Assembly: GCA_900555735.1 (NCBI GenBank)
Contig: USMI01000089.1
Coordinates: 1 to 8,108, forward strand
Origin: an uncultured Eubacteriales bacterium
Lineage (GTDB): Bacteria; Bacillota; Clostridia; Oscillospirales; Oscillospiraceae
Reading direction: 5' to 3'
Length of the DNA: 8,108 nucleotides
Shown one piece after another: positions 6,882 through 8,108 of the stretch; within the stretch, counting starts at the first letter, position 1, and each line of letters opens with the position of its first letter. The notes under the pieces were generated by a model. It made no database searches. It was not told where the DNA came from and worked only from the letters and a program-made list of their open reading frames with translations. The position numbers were made by a program, and so were the translations under genes.

Positions 6882-7352
6882 GGAGAATTTCGCTCTCCGG
6901 AGCGACCTACTTTTGCCAATAGCGGCAAAAGTAGGCAAAAACGCCAGAAGGAACCTCCGGTTCCTTCACTTCCGGGCGCGCTATACAATACGCAAAACTG
7001 TGAATGTGTACCACGCGTTTGCGTGAGATTTTCTTCTTCGTTTCGTTATCGAATCGTCTCCGCACCAGCGTCGCTGCCGCTGATGCCTACGCCGAACAAC
7101 GCTTCGGGTTCTACCGTCGCACCGCATGAGCGGCAGCGGCGCAAGACGAAAGTCAATTCGTCATACGCAGCGATGACAGCCGTTCTCCGTGACCGCGCGG
7201 CAAAGGGTAACAAATTTACAACGCAAAACAGCGTGCAGAAAGTCTTGAAACCTGAGGTTTCAAGCTGTCCTTTTGGGTACTTTTGGGACAGCGGCCAAAA
7301 GTACCTCGCGCTCGCAAGCGCGAAATCCCCTCTCGCTCCGCAGAGCGAAATA
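6882..7352 (+). repeat. Structured dispersed repeat, copy 2 (MITE-like or structured RNA)
   Basis: This copy aligns along its whole length with 1597-2069 in the same orientation, by eye about three quarters identical. Hairpins: TCGCTC/GAGCGA (6890-6905); CCTACTTTTGCC/GGCAAAAGTAGG (6906-6935); GAAGGAACC/GGTTCCTTC (6947-6967); CTTGAAACC/GGTTTCAAG (7244-7264); GGTACTTTTGG/CCAAAAGTACC (7276-7305); TCGCGCT/AGCGCGA (7306-7323); TCGCTC/GAGCGA (7333-7348). The terminal 18 bases, TTTCGCTCTCCGGAGCGA (6888-6905), match the reverse complement of 7333-7350 at 17 positions, a clear terminal inverted repeat. The element starts right at the ybaK stop codon and ends just before the uvrA promoter. No transposase gene or target-site duplication is evident. 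Confidence 0.9.
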
Positions 7353-7364
7353 TTTTAATTCTTT
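7333..7364 (+). terminator. Possible weak terminator at the 3' end of repeat copy 2
   Basis: The last hairpin of the repeat, TCGCTC-CGCA-GAGCGA, is followed by an AT-rich run with interrupted T tracts (AATATTTTAATTCTTT). It could end transcription of the uvrB-ybaK unit before the uvrA promoter. The stem is short and the T run is broken, and the same sequence is also the element's terminal inverted repeat, so this is tentative. Copy 1 has no equivalent T-rich tail. Confidence 0.35.
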
Positions 7365-7365
7365 A

Positions 7366-7394
7366 TTGACATTAAAAAGCGATTTTACTACACT
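7366..7394 (+). promoter_or_regulatory. Promoter of uvrA
   Basis: A perfect -35 TTGACA (7366-7371) is followed by a 17-base spacer and TACACT (7389-7394, four of six consensus bases). Transcription would begin near 7400, about 30 bases before the uvrA ATG. The promoter lies wholly downstream of the repeat, so uvrA can be transcribed independently of the uvrB-ybaK unit. No LexA-type inverted repeat overlaps it. Confidence 0.75.
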
Positions 7395-7429
7395 TATCTG
7401 CAACAAATCACGCAGAATCGAGGAATACC

Positions 7430-8108
7430 ATGCAAAAGGAAATTTTCATCAAAGGCGCGCGGGAGAATAATCTAAAAAACATCGACGTGACCATCCCCCG
7501 CGATAAGCTGGTGGTGCTGACCGGCCTTTCCGGCAGCGGCAAAAGCTCCCTTGCCTTTGACACCATCTATGCCGAGGGCCAGCGCCGCTATGTGGAGAGC
7601 CTGTCATCCTATGCCCGGATGTTTCTGGGCCAGATGGACAAGCCCGACGTGGACTATATCGACGGCCTGTCCCCCGCTATTTCCATCGACCAGAAAACCA
7701 CCAGCAAGAATCCCCGCTCCACTGTCGGCACGGTGACGGAGATCTACGACTATATGCGCCTTTTATGGGCGCGGATCGGCGTGCCCCACTGCCCCAAGTG
7801 CGGCAAGGAGATCCGCCAGCAGACCATTGACCAGATCATTGACCAGATCATGGCACTGCCCGAGGGTACCCGCATTCAGGTGATGGCTCCGGTGGTGCGG
7901 GGCCGCAAGGGCGAGCACACCAAGGTGCTGGAGGATGCCCGCCGCAGCGGCTACGTCCGCGCCCGCATCGACGGCGAGATGCACGAGCTGGACGAGGAGA
8001 TCAAGCTCTCCAAGACCTTCAAGCACCAGATTGACATCGTGGTGGATCGCCTGATCGTCCGCGCCGATATCGCCACCCGCCTGACCGACAGCGTAGAGAC
8101 CGCCTCCA
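7430..8108 (+). CDS. uvrA: Excinuclease ABC subunit UvrA, N-terminal part (runs off the window)
   Basis: UvrA is the ABC-type ATPase that finds helix-distorting DNA damage and loads UvrB. The window holds 226 complete codons of a protein that is usually about 940 residues. Visible landmarks are the start MQKEIFIKGARENNLKNID, Walker A GLSGSGKSS (32-40), the highly conserved stretch FDTIYAEGQRRYVESLSSYA, then FLGQMDKPDVDYIDGLSPAI and TTSKNPRSTVGTVTEIYDY, followed by HCPKCGKEI (120-128) and the start of the UvrB-binding region. The ATG at 7430 has a modest GAGGA six bases upstream. It is separated from uvrB by four unrelated genes and a repeat and has its own promoter. No frameshift is seen in the part present. 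Confidence 0.97.
   Translation, partial: MQKEIFIKGARENNLKNIDVTIPRDKLVVLTGLSGSGKSSLAFDTIYAEGQRRYVESLSSYARMFLGQMDKPDVDYIDGLSPAISIDQKTTSKNPRSTVGTVTEIYDYMRLLWARIGVPHCPKCGKEIRQQTIDQIIDQIMALPEGTRIQVMAPVVRGRKGEHTKVLEDARRSGYVRARIDGEMHELDEEIKLSKTFKHQIDIVVDRLIVRADIATRLTDSVETAS

Noticed and set aside
7023..7358. A 111-residue plus-strand open frame in repeat copy 2
   Set aside because: No ribosome binding site precedes it, and copy 1 is frameshifted with a stop in the matching frame. The substitutions follow stem pairing rather than codon positions. The open frame itself is recorded as a finding.
7824..7851. Short tandem repeat CATTGACCAGAT in uvrA
   Set aside because: It encodes the repeated IDQ residues of a normal UvrA segment, with no frame change and only two units.

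Overview
This window looks like chromosome from a GC-rich, low-GC-phylum relative (Firmicutes/Clostridia), most likely a gut Oscillospiraceae-type bacterium. The grounds are an M-box-type magnesium riboswitch before mgtE, strong AGGAGG-type ribosome binding sites, TTGACA-type promoters with 17-base spacers, and the style of the RadC, UvrB, TraX-like and YbaK proteins. The genus is inferred, not proven.

Layout. Bases 1-729 (minus strand) hold the first 154 codons of the magnesium transporter gene mgtE, its leader with an intrinsic terminator, and an M-box aptamer. A short AT-rich region with divergent promoters (about 730-860) separates it from radC (907-1578, plus strand). Bases 1579-2086 have no convincing gene but hold a roughly 470-base structured repeat (copy 1). 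A tight plus-strand gene run follows: uvrB (2087-4051), an unrecognised two-helix membrane protein (4051-4803), an EamA-family transporter (4800-5708), a TraX-family membrane protein (5672-6379) and a YbaK-type aminoacyl-tRNA deacylase (6399-6881). The first four overlap at their ends and the fifth follows after 19 bases, so they are probably one transcription unit. A second, diverged copy of the repeat (6882-7352) starts at the ybaK stop codon. It is followed by a clear promoter and the first 226 codons of uvrA (7430 to the window end).

How the genes work together. RadC, UvrB and UvrA are DNA-maintenance genes; UvrA and UvrB are partners in nucleotide excision repair. The genes between uvrB and uvrA (membrane protein, exporter-like protein, TraX-like protein, tRNA proofreading enzyme) have no obvious repair role and separate two genes that often sit side by side.

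The most interesting feature is the pair of non-coding repeats. They are same-orientation copies on the plus strand. Each contains a series of hairpins, and several stems differ between copies by paired, compensating changes. Their ends are inverted relative to each other, and a 45-base core is almost unchanged. They look like a non-autonomous mobile element or a structured RNA family, and each copy lies just upstream of one of the two uvr genes.
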